DNA of 64,000 nucleotides, taken from the NCBI GenBank assembly GCA_963556195.1, contig OY744528.1:55534066-55598065 (forward strand), written 5' to 3'. The translations under genes were made by a program, and so were the position numbers. The DNA comes from Sepiola atlantica (taxonomy: Eukaryota > Mollusca > Cephalopoda > Sepiida > Sepiolidae). The notes under the pieces are model-generated. The model ran no database searches. It saw nothing but the letters and a program-made list of their open reading frames with translations, and was not told the DNA's origin. The stretch's first letter is position 1. Each line of letters starts with the position of its first letter. Of the stretch, positions 50,195-63,895 are shown piece after piece.

Positions 50195-50566
50195 GATTCA
50201 TTAACAATAGTAATCTACACCCTCAAACCTCATAATTCCATGTTGAAAAGGTAAAACATCACGAAATCAAGTGAAAATGGACGCGTCGTCATTGATACTT
50301 AACAAATGTCTACTTCTAAACTCATAATTCAACATCATTATGTTTTACCTTTACGTTTTCCATTATGTAAAATTATAAGATTAGAAGTAGACATTTGTTA
50401 AGTATCAATCGAATGAAAATGGACGCGGACTACGTGTCGTCATTGATATTTAACAATTGTAATCTAAGCACGGAATTATGAAATTAGAAAATTTCATAAT
50501 TCCGTGTTGAAAAGGTGAAAACTCACGAAATCGAGTGAAAATCGATGCGCACAACGTGTTGTCATT
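50195..50566 (+). repeat. Degenerate F-G-H set
   Basis: F 50195-50293 starts GATTCATTAACAATAG and its tail is cut (GGACGCGTCGTC). G 50294-50444 has several stem mismatches (ATGTAAAATTATAAG on the right). H 50445-50566 is normal. Confidence 0.87.
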
Positions 50567-53500
50567 GATATTTTACAATAGTAATCTAAACCTTCTAATT
50601 TCATAATTCCATGTTGAAAAGGTAAAAACTCACGAAATCGAGTGATATCGGACGCGCACTACGGTCGTCATTGATATTCAACAATAGTAATATAAACCTG
50701 AAAATAGACGCGCACTACGTGTCGTCATTGATACTTAACAATTGATACTTAACAATTGATATTTAACAATTGTAATTATGAAATGAAATTAGAAAATTTC
50801 ATAATTCCGTGTTGAAAAGGTGAAAACTCACGAAATCGAGTGAAAATCGATGCGCACAACGTGTTGTCATTGATATTTAACAATTGTTATCTAAGCCTTC
50901 TAATTTCATAAATCCAGGTTGAAAAGGTGAAAACTCACGAAATCGAGTGATATCGATGCGCACAACGTGTTGTCATTGATATTAAACAATAGTAATCTAA
51001 GGCTTCTAATTTCATAATTACAGGTTGAAAAGGTGAAAACTCACGAAATCGAGTGATATCGGACGCGCACTACGTGTCGTAATTGATATTCAACAATAGT
51101 AATATAAACCTGAAAATAGACGCGCACTACGTGTCGTCATTGATACTTAACAATTGATACTTAACAATTCATATTTAACAATTGTAATTATGAATTATGA
51201 AATTAGAAAATTTCATAATTCCGTGTTGAAATGGTGAAAACTCACGAAATCGAGTGAAAATCGATGCGCACAACGTGTTGTCATTGATATTTAACAATAG
51301 TAATCTAAGCCTTCTAATTTCATAATTCCATGTTGAAAAGGTGAAAACTCACGAAATCGAGTGATATCGGACGCGCACTACGTGTCGTCATTGATATTTT
51401 ACAATAGTAATCCAAACCTTCTAATTTCATAATTCCATGTTGAAAAAGTGAAAACTCACGAAATCGAGTGATATCGGACGCGCACTACGTGTCGTCATTG
51501 ATATTTTACAATAGTAATCTAAACCTTCTAATTTCATAATTCCATGTTGAAAAGGTGAAAACTCACGAAATCGAGTGATATTTAACAACTGTAATCTAAG
51601 CACGGAATTATGAAATTAGAAAATTTCATAATTCCGTGTTGAAAAGGTGAAAACTCACGAAATCGAGTGAAAATCGATGCGCACAACGTGTTGTCATTGA
51701 TATTTAACAATAGTAATCTAAGCCTTCTAATTTCATAATTCCATGTTGAAAAGGTAAATCATCATGAAATCGAGTGAAAATGGACGCGCACTACGTGTCG
51801 TCATTGATATTAAACAATTGTTATCTAAGCCTTCTAATTTCATAATTCCAGGTTGAAAAGGTGAAAACTCACGAAATCGAGTGATATCGGACGCGCACTA
51901 CGTGTCGTCATTGATATTCAACAATAGTAATCTAAACCTTCTAATTTCATAATTCCATGTTGAAAAGGTGAAAACTCACGAAATCGAGTGATATCGGACG
52001 CGCACTACGTGTCGTAATTGATATTCAACAATAGTAATATAAACCTGAAAATAGACGCGCACTACGTGTCGTCATTGATACTTAACAATTGATATTTAAC
52101 AATTGTAATCTAAGCACGGAATTATGAAATTAGAAAATTTCATAATTCCGTGTTGAAAAGGTGAAAACTCACGAAATCGAGTGAAAATCGATGCGCACAA
52201 CGTGTTGTCATTGATATTTAACAATAGTAATCTAAGCCTTCTAATTTCATAATTCCATGTTGAAAAGGTAAATCATCATGAAATCGAGTGAAAATGGACG
52301 CGCACTACGTGTCGTCATTGATATTTAACAATAGTAATCTAAGCCTTCTAATTTCATAATTCCGTGTTGAAAAGGTGAAAACTCACGAAATCGAGTGAAA
52401 ATCGATGCGCACAACGTGTTGTCATTGATATTTTACAATAGTAATCTAAACCTTCTAATTTCATAATTCCATGTTGAAAAGGTAAAAACTCACGAAATCG
52501 AGTGATATCGGACGCGCACTACGGTCGTCATTGATATTCAACAATAGTAATATAAACCTGAAAATAGACGCGCACTACGTGTCGTCATTGATACTTAACA
52601 ATTGATACTTAACAATTGATATTTAACAATTGTAATTATGAAATGAAATTAGAAAATTTCATAATTCCGTGTTGAAAAGGTGAAAACTCACGAAATCGAG
52701 TGAAAATCGATGCGCACAACGTGTTGTCATTGATATTTAACAATTGTTATCTAAGCCTTCTAATTTCATAAATCCAGGTTGAAAAGGTGAAAACTCACGA
52801 AATCGAGTCATATCGGACGCGCACTACGTGTCGTCATTGATATTTTACAATAGTAATCTAAACCTTCTAATTTCATAATTCCAGTTGAAAAGGTGAAAAC
52901 TCACGAAATCGAGTGATATCGATGCGCACAACGTGTTGTCATTGATATTAAACAATAGTAATCTAAGCCTTCTAATTTCATAATTACAGGTTGAAAAGGT
53001 GAAAACTCACGAAATCGAGTGATATCGGACGCGCACTACGTGTCGTAATTGATATTCAACAATAGTAATATAAACCTGAAAATAGACGCGCACTACGTGT
53101 CGTCATTGATACTTAACAATTGATACTTAACAATTCATATTTAACAATTGTAATTATGAATTATGAAATTAGAAAATTTCATAATTCCGTGTTGAAATGG
53201 TGAAAACTCACGAAATCGAGTGAAAATCGATGCGCACAACGTGTTGTCATTGATATTTAACAATAGTAATCTAAGCCTTCTAATTTCATAATTCCATGTT
53301 GAAAAGGTGAAAACTCACGAAATCGAGTGATATCGGACGCGCACTACGTGTCGTCATTGATATTTTACAATAGTAATCCAAACCTTCTAATTTCATAATT
53401 CCATGTTGAAAAAGTGAAAACTCACGAAATCGAGTGATATCGGACGCGCACTACGTGTCGTCATTGATATTTTACAATAGTAATCTAAACCTTCTAATTT

Positions 53501-54392
53501 CATAATTCCATGTTGAAAAGGTGAAAACTCACGAAATCGAGTGATATTTAACAACTGTAATCTAAGCACGGAATTATGAAATTAGAAAATTTCATAATTC
53601 CGTGTTGAAAAGGTGAAAACTCACGAAATCGAGTGAAAATCGATGCGCACAACGTGTTGTCATTGATATTTAACAATAGTAATCTAAGCCTTCTAATTTC
53701 ATAATTCCATGTTGAAAAGGTAAATCATCATGAAATCGAGTGAAAATGGACGCGCACTACGTGTCGTCATTGATATTAAACAATTGTTATCTAAGCCTTC
53801 TAATTTCATAATTCCAGGTTGAAAAGGTGAAAACTCACGAAATCGAGTGATATCGGACGCGCACTACGTGTCGTCATTGATATTCAACAATAGTAATCTA
53901 AACCTTCTAATTTCATAATTCCATGTTGAAAAGGTGAAAACTCACGAAATCGAGTGATATCGGACGCGCACTACGTGTCGTAATTGATATTCAACAATAG
54001 TAATATAAACCTGAAAATAGACGCGCACTACGTGTCGTCATTGATACTTAACAATTGATATTTAACAATTGTAATCTAAGCACGGAATTATGAAATTAGA
54101 AAATTTCATAATTCCGTGTTGAAAAGGTGAAAACTCACGAAATCGAGTGAAAATCGATGCGCACAACGTGTTGTCATTGATATTTAACAATAGTAATCTA
54201 AGCCTTCTAATTTCATAATTCCATGTTGAAAAGGTAAATCATCATGAAATCGAGTGAAAATGGACGCGCACTACGTGTCGTCATTGATATTTAACAATAG
54301 TAATCTAAGCCTTCTAATTTCATAATTCCGTGTTGAAAAGGTGAAAACTCACGAAATCGAGTGAAAATCGATGCGCACAACGTGTTGTCATT
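50567..54392 (+). repeat. Tandem duplication of ~1.86/1.97 kb
   Basis: Copy one is 50,567-52,426 and copy two 52,427-54,392. The rare ACGGTCGTCA at 50,661 and 52,521 and GTTGAAATGG near 51,225 and 53,191 show offsets of 1,860 then 1,966, so copy two has one extra monomer near 52,805-52,920. A third fragment matching the first ~270 bp is at 56,887-57,155. There are no D or G units inside. Confidence 0.85.
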
Positions 54393-57300
54393 GATATTTA
54401 ACAATAGTAATCTAAGCCTTTCCATGTTGAAAAGGTGAAAACTCACGAAATCGAGTGATATCGGACGCGCACTACGTGTCGTCATTGATATTTTACAATA
54501 GTAATCCAAACCTTCTAATTTCATAATTCCATGTTGAAAAGGTGAAAACTCACGAAATCGAGTGATAACAATTGTAATCTAAGCACGGAATTATGAAATT
54601 AGAAAATTTCATAATTCCGTGTTGAAAAGGTGAAAACTCACGCAATCGAGTGAAAATCGATGCGCACAACGTGTTGTCATTGATATTTAACAATAGTAAT
54701 CTAAGCCTTCTAATTTCATAATTCCATGTTGAAAAGGTAAATCATCATGAAATCGAGTGAACATGGACGCGCACTACGTGTCGTCATTGATATTAAACAA
54801 TTGTAATCCAAACCTTCTAATTTCATAATTCCATGTTGAAAAGGTGAAAACTCACGAAATCGAGTGATATCGGACGCGCACTACGTGTCGTCATTGATAC
54901 TTAACAATAGTAATCTACACCCTCAAACCTCATAATTCCATGTTGAAAAGGTAAAACATCACGAAATCAAGTGAAAATGGACGCGCACTACGTGTCGTCA
55001 TTGATACTTAACAAATGTCTACTTCTAAACTCATAATTCTACATCATTATGTTTTACCTTTACGTTTTCCATTATGTGGAATTATGAGATTAGAAGTAGA
55101 CATTTGTTAAGTATCAATCGAGTGAAAATGGACGCGGACTACGTGTCGTTATTGATATTTAACAATTGTAATCTAAGCACGGAATTATGAAATTAGAAAA
55201 TTTCATAATTCCTAGTTGAAAAGGTGAAAACTCACGCAATCGAGTGAAAATCGATGCGCACAACGTGTTGTCATTGATATTTAACAATAGTAATCTAAGC
55301 CTTCTTATTTCATAATTCCATGTTGAAAAGGTAAATCATCATGAAATCGAGTGAAAATGGACGCGCACTACGTGTCGTCATTGATATTAAACAATTGTAA
55401 TCCAAACCTTCTAATTTCATAATTCCATGTTGAAAAGGTGAAAACTCACGAAATCGAGTGATATCGGACGCGCACTACGTGTCGTCATTGATACTTAACA
55501 ATAGTAATCTACACCCTCAAACCTCATAATTCCATGTTGAAAAGGTAAAACATCACGAAATCAAGTGAAAATGGACGCGCACTACGTGTCGTCATTGATA
55601 CTTAACAAATGTCTACTTCTAAACTCATAATTCTACATCATTATGTTTTACCTTTACGTTTTCCATTATGTGGAATTATGAGATTAGAAGTAGACATTTG
55701 TTAAGTATCAATCGAGTGAAAATGGACGCGGACTACGTGTCGTTATTGATATTTAACAATTGTAATCTAAGCACGGAATTATGAAATTAGAAAATTTCAT
55801 AATTCCGTGTTGAAAAGGTGAAAACTCACGAAATCGAGTGAAAATCGATGCGCACAACGTGTTGTCATTGGTATTTAACAATAGTAATCTAAGCCTTCTA
55901 ATTTCATAATTCCATGTTGAAAAGGTGAAAACTCACGAAATCGAGTAAAAATCGATGCGCACAACGTGTTGTCATTGATATTTAACAATAGTAATCTAAG
56001 CCTTCTAATTTCATAATTCCATGTTGAAAAGGTGAAAACTCACGAAATCGAGTGATATCGGACGCGCACTACGTGTCGTCATTGATATTTTACAATAGTA
56101 ATCCAAACCTTCTAATTTCATAATTCCATGTTGAAAAGGTGAAAACTCACGAAATCGAGTGAAAATCGATGCGCACAACGTGTTGTCATTGATATTTAAC
56201 AATAGTAATCTAAGCCTTCTAATTTCATAATTCCATGTTGAAAAGGTAAATCATCATGAAATCGAGTGAAAATGGACGCGCACTACGTGTCGTCATTGAT
56301 ATTTTACAATAGTAATCTAAGCCTTCTAATTTCATAATTCCAGGTTGAAAATGTGAAAACTCACGAAATCAAGTGATATCGGACGCGCACTACGTGTCGT
56401 AATTGATATTCAACAATAGTAATATAAACCTGAAAATAGACGCGCACTACGTGTCGTCATTGATACTTAACAATTGATATTTAACAATTGTAATCTAAGC
56501 ACGGAATTATGAAATTAGAAAATTTCATAATTCCGTGTTGAAAAGGTGAAAACTCACGAAATCGAGTGAAAATCGATGCGCACAACGTGTTGTCATTGAT
56601 ATTTAACAATAGTAATCTAAGCCTTTCCATGTTGAAAAGGTGAAAACTCACGAAATCGAGTGATATCTGACGCGCACTACGTGTCGTCATTGATATTTTA
56701 CAATAGTAATCCAAACCTTCTAATTTCATAATTCCATGTTGAAAAGGTGAAAACTCACGAAATCGAGTGATAACAATTGTAATCTAAGCACGGAATTATG
56801 AAATTAGAAAATTTCATAATTCCGTGTTGAAAAGGTGAAAACTCACGAAATCGAGTGAAAATCGATGCGCACAACGTGTTGTCATTGATATTTTACAATA
56901 GTAATCTAAACCTTCTAATTTCATAATTCCATGTTGAAAAGGTAAAAACTCACGAAATCGAGTGATATCGGACGCGCACTACGGTCGTCATTGATATTCA
57001 ACAATAGTAATATAAACCTGAAAATAGACGCGCACTACGTGTCGTCATTGATACTTAACAATTGATACTTAACAATTGATATTTAACAATTGTAATTATG
57101 AAATGAAATTAGAAAATTTCATAATTCCGTGTTGAAAAGGTGAAAACTCACGAAATCGAGTCATATCGGACGCGCACTACGTGTCGTCATTGATATTTTA
57201 CAATAGTAATCCAAACCTTCTAATTTCATAATTCCATGTTGAAAAGGTGAAAACTCACGAAATCGAGTGAAAATCGATGCGCACAACGTGTCGTCATTGA

Positions 57301-57439
57301 TATTAAACAATTGTAAACTAAGCCTTCTAATTTCATAATTACAGGTTGAAAAGGTGAAAACTCACGAAATCGAGTGATATCGGACGCGCACTACGTGTCG
57401 TCATTGATATTTTACAATAGTAATCTAAACCTTCTAATT
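54393..57439 (+). repeat. 594-bp tandem duplication and flanking monomers
   Basis: 54,567-55,160 is repeated as 55,161-55,754; both G copies share ATTCTACATC and the tail change TCGTTATTG (55,147 and 55,741). 55,870-57,439 holds A, B, H and 94-bp units, the fragment of the 50.6-kb block, and one 14-bp microrepeat run. Confidence 0.83.
54896..55869 (+). repeat. Two F-G-H sets 594 bp apart
   Basis: F 54896, G 55003-55153, H 55154-55275; then A/B-type units; F 55490, G 55597-55747, H 55748-55869. The first H has CCTAGTTG at the arm end, breaking its hairpin. Confidence 0.9.
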
Positions 57440-57925
57440 TCATAATTCCATGTTGAAAAGGTGAAAACTCACGAAATCGAGTGATATTTTACAATTGTAA
57501 TCTAAGCACGGAATTATGAAATTAGAAAATTTCATAATTCCGTGTTGAAAAGGTGAAAACTCACGCAATCGAGTGAAAATCGATGCGCACAACGTGTTGT
57601 CATTGATATTTAACAATAGTAATCTAAGCCTTCTAATTTCATAATTCCATGTTGAAAAGGTAAATCATCACGAAATCGAGTGATATCGGACGCGCACTAC
57701 GTGTCGTCATTGATATTCAACAATAGTAATCTAAACCTTCTAATTTCATAATTCCATGTTGAAAAGGTAAAACATCACAAAATCAAGTTAAAATCGCTGC
57801 GCACTACGTGTCGTCATTGATATTTAACAATAGTAATCTAAACCTTCTAATTTCATAATTCCATGTTGAAAAGGTAAAACATCACAAAATCAAGTTAAAA
57901 TCGCTGCGCATAACGTGGTTTCATT

Positions 57926-58443
57926 GATATCTAAAAGTTCTAACCTCATAATTCAAGGTAAAACATGATTTCGAGTGAAAATCGACGCGCACAACGTGTC
58001 GTCATTGATATTCAACAATAGTAATATAAACCTGAAAATGGACGCGCACTACGTGTCGTCATTGATACTTAACAATAGTAATCTACACCCTCAAACCTCA
58101 TAATTCCATGTTGAAAAGGTAAAACATCACGAAATCAAGTGAAAATAGACGCGCACTACGTGTCGTCATTGATACTTAACAAATGTCTACTTCTAAACTC
58201 ATAATTCCACATCATTATGTTTTACCTTTACGTTTTCCATTATGTGGAATTATGAGATTAGAAGTAGACATTTGTTAAGTATAAATCGAGTGAAAATGGA
58301 CGCGGACTACGTGTCGTCATTGATATTTAACAATTGTAATCTAAGCACGGAATTATGAAATTAGAAAATTTCATAATTCCGTGTTGAAAAGGTGAAAACT
58401 CACGAAATCGAGTGAAAATCGATGCGCACAACGTGTTGTCATT
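57926..58443 (+). repeat. D-E-F-G-H cassette
   Basis: D 57926, E 58007, F 58064, G 58171-58321, H 58322-58443. Confidence 0.92.
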
Positions 58444-59160
58444 GATATTTAACAATAGTAATCTAAGCCTTCTAATTTCATAATTCCATGTTGAAAAGGT
58501 AAATCATCATGAAATCGAGTGAAAATGGACGCGCACTACGTGTCGTCATTGATATTTAACAATAGTAATCTAAGCCTTCTAATTTCATAATTCCGTGTTG
58601 AAAAGGTGAAAACTCACGAAATCGAGTGAAAATCGATGCGCACAACGTGTTGTCATTGATATTTAACAATAGTAATCTAAGCCTTTCCATGTTGAAAAGG
58701 TGAAAACTCACGAAATCGAGTGATATCGGACGCGCACTACGTGTCGTCATTGATATTTTACAATAGTAATCCAAACCTTCTAATTTCATAATTCCATGTT
58801 GAAAAGGTGAAAACTCACGAAATCGAGTGATAACAATTGTAATCTAAGCACGGAATTATGAAATTAGAAAATTTCATAATTCCGTGTTGAAAAGGTGAAA
58901 ACTCACGCAATCGAGTGAAAATCGATGCGCACAACGTGTTGTCATTGATATTTAACAATAGTAATCTAAGCCTTCTAATTTCATAATTCCATGTTGAAAA
59001 GGTAAATCATCATGAAATCGAGTGAAAATGGACGCGCACTACGTGTCGTCATTGATATTAAACAATTGTAATCCAAACCTTCTAATTTCATAATTCCATG
59101 TTGAAAAGGTGAAAACTCACGAAATCGAGTGATATCGGACGCGCACTACGTGTCGTCATT

Positions 59161-59540
59161 GATACTTAACAATAGTAATCTACACCCTCAAACCTCATAA
59201 TTCCATGTTGAAAAGGTAAAACATCACGAAATCAAGTGAAAATGGACGCGCACTACGTGTTGTCATTGATACTTAACAAATGTCTACTTCTAAACTCATA
59301 ATTCTACATCATTATGTTTTACCTTTACGTTTTCCATTATGTGGAATTATGAGATTAGAAGTAGACATTTGTTAAGTATAAATCGAGTGAAAATGGACGC
59401 GGACTACGTGTCGTCATTGATATTTAACAATTGTAATCTAAGCACGGAATTATGAAATTAGAAAATTTCATAATTCCGTGTTGAAAAGGTGAAAACTCAC
59501 GAAATCGAGTGAAAATCGATGCGCACAACGTGTTGTCATT
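59161..59540 (+). repeat. F-G-H set
   Basis: F 59161 (tail ACGTGTTGTC), G 59268-59418 (ATTCTACATC form), H 59419-59540. Confidence 0.91.
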
Positions 59541-60368
59541 GATATTTAACAATTGTTATCTAAGCCTTCTAATTTCATAATTCCAGGTTGAAAAGGTGAA
59601 AACTCACGAAATCGAGTCATATCGGACGCGCACTACGTGTCGTAATTGATATTCAACAATAGTAATATAAACCTGAAAATAGACGCGCACTACGTGTCGT
59701 CATTGATACTTAACAATTGATACTTAACAATTCATATTTAACAAGTGTAATTATGAATTATGAAATTAGAAAATTTCATAATTCCGTGTTGAAAAGGTGA
59801 AAACTCACGAAATCGAGTGAAAATCGATGCGCACAACGTGTTGTCATTGATATTTAACAATAGTAATCTAAGCCTTCTAATTTCATAATTCCATGTTGAA
59901 AAGGTGAAAACTCACGAAATCGAGTGATATCGGACGCGCACTACGTGTCGTCATTGATATTTTACAATAGTAATCCAAACCTTCTAATTTCATAATTCCA
60001 TGTTGAAAAGGTGAAAACTCACGAAATCGAGTGATATTTTACAATTGTAATCTAAGCACGGAATTATGAAATTAGAAAATTTCATAATTCCGTGTTGAAA
60101 AGGTGAAAACTCACGCAATCGAGTGAAAATCGATGCGCACAACGTGTTGTCATTGATATTTAACAATAGTAATCTAAGCCTTCTAATTTCATAATTCCAT
60201 GTTGAAAAGGTAAATCATCACGAAATCGAGTGATATCGGACGCGCACTACGTGTCGTCATTGATATTCAACAATAATAATCTAAACCTTCTAATTTCATA
60301 ATTCCATGTTGAAAAGGTAAAACATCACAAAATCAAGTTAAAATCGCTGCGCATAACGTGGTTTCATT

Positions 60369-60890
60369 GATATCTAAAAGTTCTAACCTCATAATTCAAG
60401 GTAAAACATGATTTCGAGTGAAAATCGACGCGATCAACGTGTCGTCATTGATATTCAACAATAGTAATATAAACCTGAAAATGGACGCGCACTACGTGTC
60501 GTCATTGATACTTAACAATAGTAATCTACACCCTCAAACCTCATAATTCCATGTTGAAAAGGTAAAACATCACGAAATCAAGTGAAAATAGACGCGCACT
60601 ACGTGTCGTCATTGATACTTAACAAATGTCTACTTCTAAACTCATAATTCCACATCATTATGTTTTACCTTTACGTTTTCCATTATGTGGAATTATGAGA
60701 TTAGAAGTAGACATTTGTTAAGTATAAATCGAGTGAAAATGGACGCGGACTACGTGTCGTCATTGATATTTAACAATTGTAATCTAAGCACGGAATTATG
60801 AAATTAGAAAATTTCATAATTCCGTGTTGAAAAGTTCACCTTTTCAACACGAAATCGAGTGAAAATCGATGCGCACAACGTGTTGTCATT
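60369..60890 (+). repeat. D-E-F-G-H cassette with secondary inversion in H
   Basis: D 60369 (tail ACGCGATCAACG), E 60450, F 60507, G 60614-60764, H 60765-60890. H is 126 bp because GTGTTGAAAAG at 60824-60834 is followed by a 5-base loop and its exact reverse complement at 60840-60850, replacing GTGAAAACT-type sequence. Confidence 0.91.
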
Positions 60891-62798
60891 GATATTTAAC
60901 AATAGTAATCTAAGCCTTCTAATTTCATAATTCCATGTTGAAAAGGTAAATCATCATGAAATCGAGTGAAAATGGACGCGCACTACGTGTCGTCATTGAT
61001 ATTTAACAATAGTAATCTAAGCCTTCTAATTTCATAATTCCATGTTGAAAAGGTAAATCATCACGAAATCGAGTGAAAATCGATGCGCACAACGTGTTGT
61101 CATTGATATTTAACAATAGTAATCTAAGCCTTTCCATGTTGAAAAGGTGAAAACTCACGAAATCGAGTGATATCGGACGCGCACTACGTGTCGTCATTGA
61201 TATTTTACAATAGTAATCCAAACCTTCTAATTTCATAATTCCATGTTGAAAAGGTGAAAACTCACGAAATCGAGTGATAACAATTGTAATCTAAGCACGG
61301 AATTATGAAATTAGAAAATTTCATAATTCCGTGTTGAAAAGGTGAAAACTCACGCAATCGAGTGAAAATCGATGCGCACAACGTGTTGTCATTGATATTT
61401 AACAATAGTAATCTAAGCCTTCTAATTTCATAATTCCATGTTGAAAAGGTAAATCATCATGAAATCGAGTGAAAATGGACGCGCACTACGTGTCGTCATT
61501 GATATTAAACAATTGTAATCCAAACCTTCTAATTTCATAATTCCATGTTGAAAAGGTGAAAACTCACGAAATCGAGTGATATCGGACGCGCACTACGTGT
61601 CGTCATTGATATTCAACAATAGTAATCTAAACCTTCTAATTTCATAATTCCATGTTGAAAAGGTGAAAACTCACGAAATCGAGTGAAAATCGATGCGCAC
61701 AACGTGTCGTCATTGATATTAAACAATTGTAATCTAAGCCTTCTAATTTCATAATTCCAGGTTGAAAAGGTGAAAACTCACGAAATCGAGTGATATCGGA
61801 CGCGCACTACGTATCGTCATTGATATTTTACAATAGTAATCTAAACCTTCTAATTTCATAATTCAATGTTGAAAAGGTGAAAACTCACGAAATCGAGTGA
61901 TATTTAACAACTGTAATCTAAGCACGGAATTATGAAATTAGAAAATTTCATAATTCCATGTTGAAAAGGTGAAAACTCACGAAATCGAGTGAAAATCGAT
62001 GCGCACAACGTGTTGTCATTGATATTTAACAATAGTAATCTAAGCCTTCTAATTTCATAATTCCATGTTGAAAAGGTAAATCATCATGAAATCGAGTGAA
62101 AATGGACGCGCACTACGTGTCGTCATTGATACTTAACAATTGATATTTAACAATTGTAATCTAAGCACGGAATTATGAAATTAGAAAATTTCATAATTCC
62201 ATGTTGAAAAGGTAAATCATCATGAAATCGAGTGAAAATGGACGCGCACTACGTGTCGTCATTGATATTAAACAATTGTAATCTAAGCCTTCTAATTTCA
62301 TAATTCCAGGTTGAAAAGGTGAAAACTCACGAAATCGAGTGATATCGGACGCGCACTACGTGTCGTCATTGATATTTTACAATAGTAATCTAAACCTTCT
62401 AATTTCATAATTCCATGTTGAAAAGGTGAAAACTCACGCAATCGAGTGAAAATCGATGCGCACAACGTGTTGTCATTGATATTTAACAATAGTAATCTAA
62501 GCCTTCTAATTTCATAATTCCATGTTGAAAAGGTAAATCATCATGAAATCGAGTGAAAATGGACGCGCACTACGTGTCGTCATTGATATTAAACAATTGT
62601 AATCTAAGCCTTCTAATTTCATAATTCACAGTTGAAAAGGTGAAAACTCACGAAATCGAGTGATATCGGACGCGCACTACGTGTCGTCATTGATATTCAA
62701 CAATAGTAATCTGAACCTTCTAATTTCATAATTCCATGTTGAAAAGGTAAAACATCACAAAATCAAGTTAAAATCGCTGTGCATAACGTGGTTTCATT

Positions 62799-63194
62799 GA
62801 TATCTAAAAGTTCTAACCTCATAATTCAAGGTAAAACATGATTTCGAGTGAAAATCGACGCGCACAACGTGTCGTCATAGATATTCAACAATAGTAATAT
62901 AAACCTGAAAATGGACGCGCACTACGTGTCGTCATTGATACTTAACAATAGTAATCTACACCCTCAAACCTCATAATTCCTTGTTGAAAAGGTAAAACAT
63001 CACGAAATCAAGTGAAAATGGACGCGCACTACGTGTCGTCATTGATACTTAACAAATGTCTACTTCTAAACTCATAATTCCACATCATTATGTTTTACCT
63101 TTACGTTTTCCATTATGTGGAATTATGAGATTAGAAGTAGACATTTGTTAAGTATAAATCGAGTGAAAATGGACGCGGACTACGTGTCGTCATT
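62799..63194 (+). repeat. D-E-F-G cassette; following H has lost its hairpin
   Basis: D 62799, E 62880, F 62937 (CCTTGTTG variant), G 63044-63194. The next unit starts like H (AATTGTAATCTAAG) but continues as a plain B monomer, an exact 122-bp loss relative to 45,339-45,460. Confidence 0.91.
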
Positions 63195-63515
63195 GATATT
63201 TAACAATTGTAATCTAAGCCTTCTAATTTCATAATTCCATGTTGAAAAGGTAAATCATCATGAAATCGAGTGAAAATGGACGCGCACTACGTGTCGTCAT
63301 TGATATTAAACAATTATAATCTAAGCCTTCTAATTTCATAATTCCAGGTTGAAAAGGTGAAAACTCACGAAATCGAGTGATATCGGACGCGCACTACGTG
63401 TCGTCATTGATATTCAACAATAGTAATTTAAACCTTCTAATTTCATAATTCCATGTTGAAAAGGTGAAAACTCACGAAATCGAGTGAAAATCGATGCGCA
63501 CAACGTGTCGTCATT

Positions 63516-63895
63516 GATACTTAACAATAGTAATCTACACCCTCAAACCTCATAATTCCATGTTGAAAAGGTAAAACATCACGAAATCAAGTGAAAATGG
63601 ACGCGCACTACGTGTCGTCATTGATACTTAACAAATGTCTACTTCTAAACTCATAATTCCACATCATTATGTTTTACCTTTACGTTTTCCATTATGTGGA
63701 ATTATGAGATTAGAAGTAGACATTTGTTAAGTATCAATCGAGTGAAAATGGACGCGGACTACGTGTCGTCATTGATATTTAACAATTGTAATCTAAGCAC
63801 GGAATTATGAAATTAGAAAATTTCATAATTCCGTGTTGAAAAGGTGAAAACTCACGAAATCGAGTGAAAATCGATGCCCACAACGTGTTGTCATT
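63516..63895 (+). repeat. F-G-H set
   Basis: F 63516, G 63623-63773, H 63774-63895 (tail ATGCCCACAACG as at 10828). G matches 45889 at +17,734. Confidence 0.91.

Larger units (their letters stand above)
48871..50566 (+). repeat. Irregular stretch with copies of 32.4-33.0 kb material and degenerate units
   Basis: About 48,450-49,120 matches 32,370-33,040 at +16,076, including the inverted 17-mer. 49,170-50,100 resembles the 34-37 kb region. From 50,102 come a 38-bp and a 55-bp short unit, an F unit with a broken start and a shortened tail, and the most diverged G copy. Confidence 0.8.
57440..61607 (+). repeat. ~2.45-kb tandem duplication
   Basis: 57,440-59,160 pairs with ~59,990-61,607. The offset is 2,550 at the left, 2,443 after loss of one 107-bp C-type unit in the second copy, and 2,447 after a +4-bp inversion scar at 60,834. 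All three shifts are explained by visible events. 59,161-59,990 carries an F-G-H set and A units. Confidence 0.84.
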
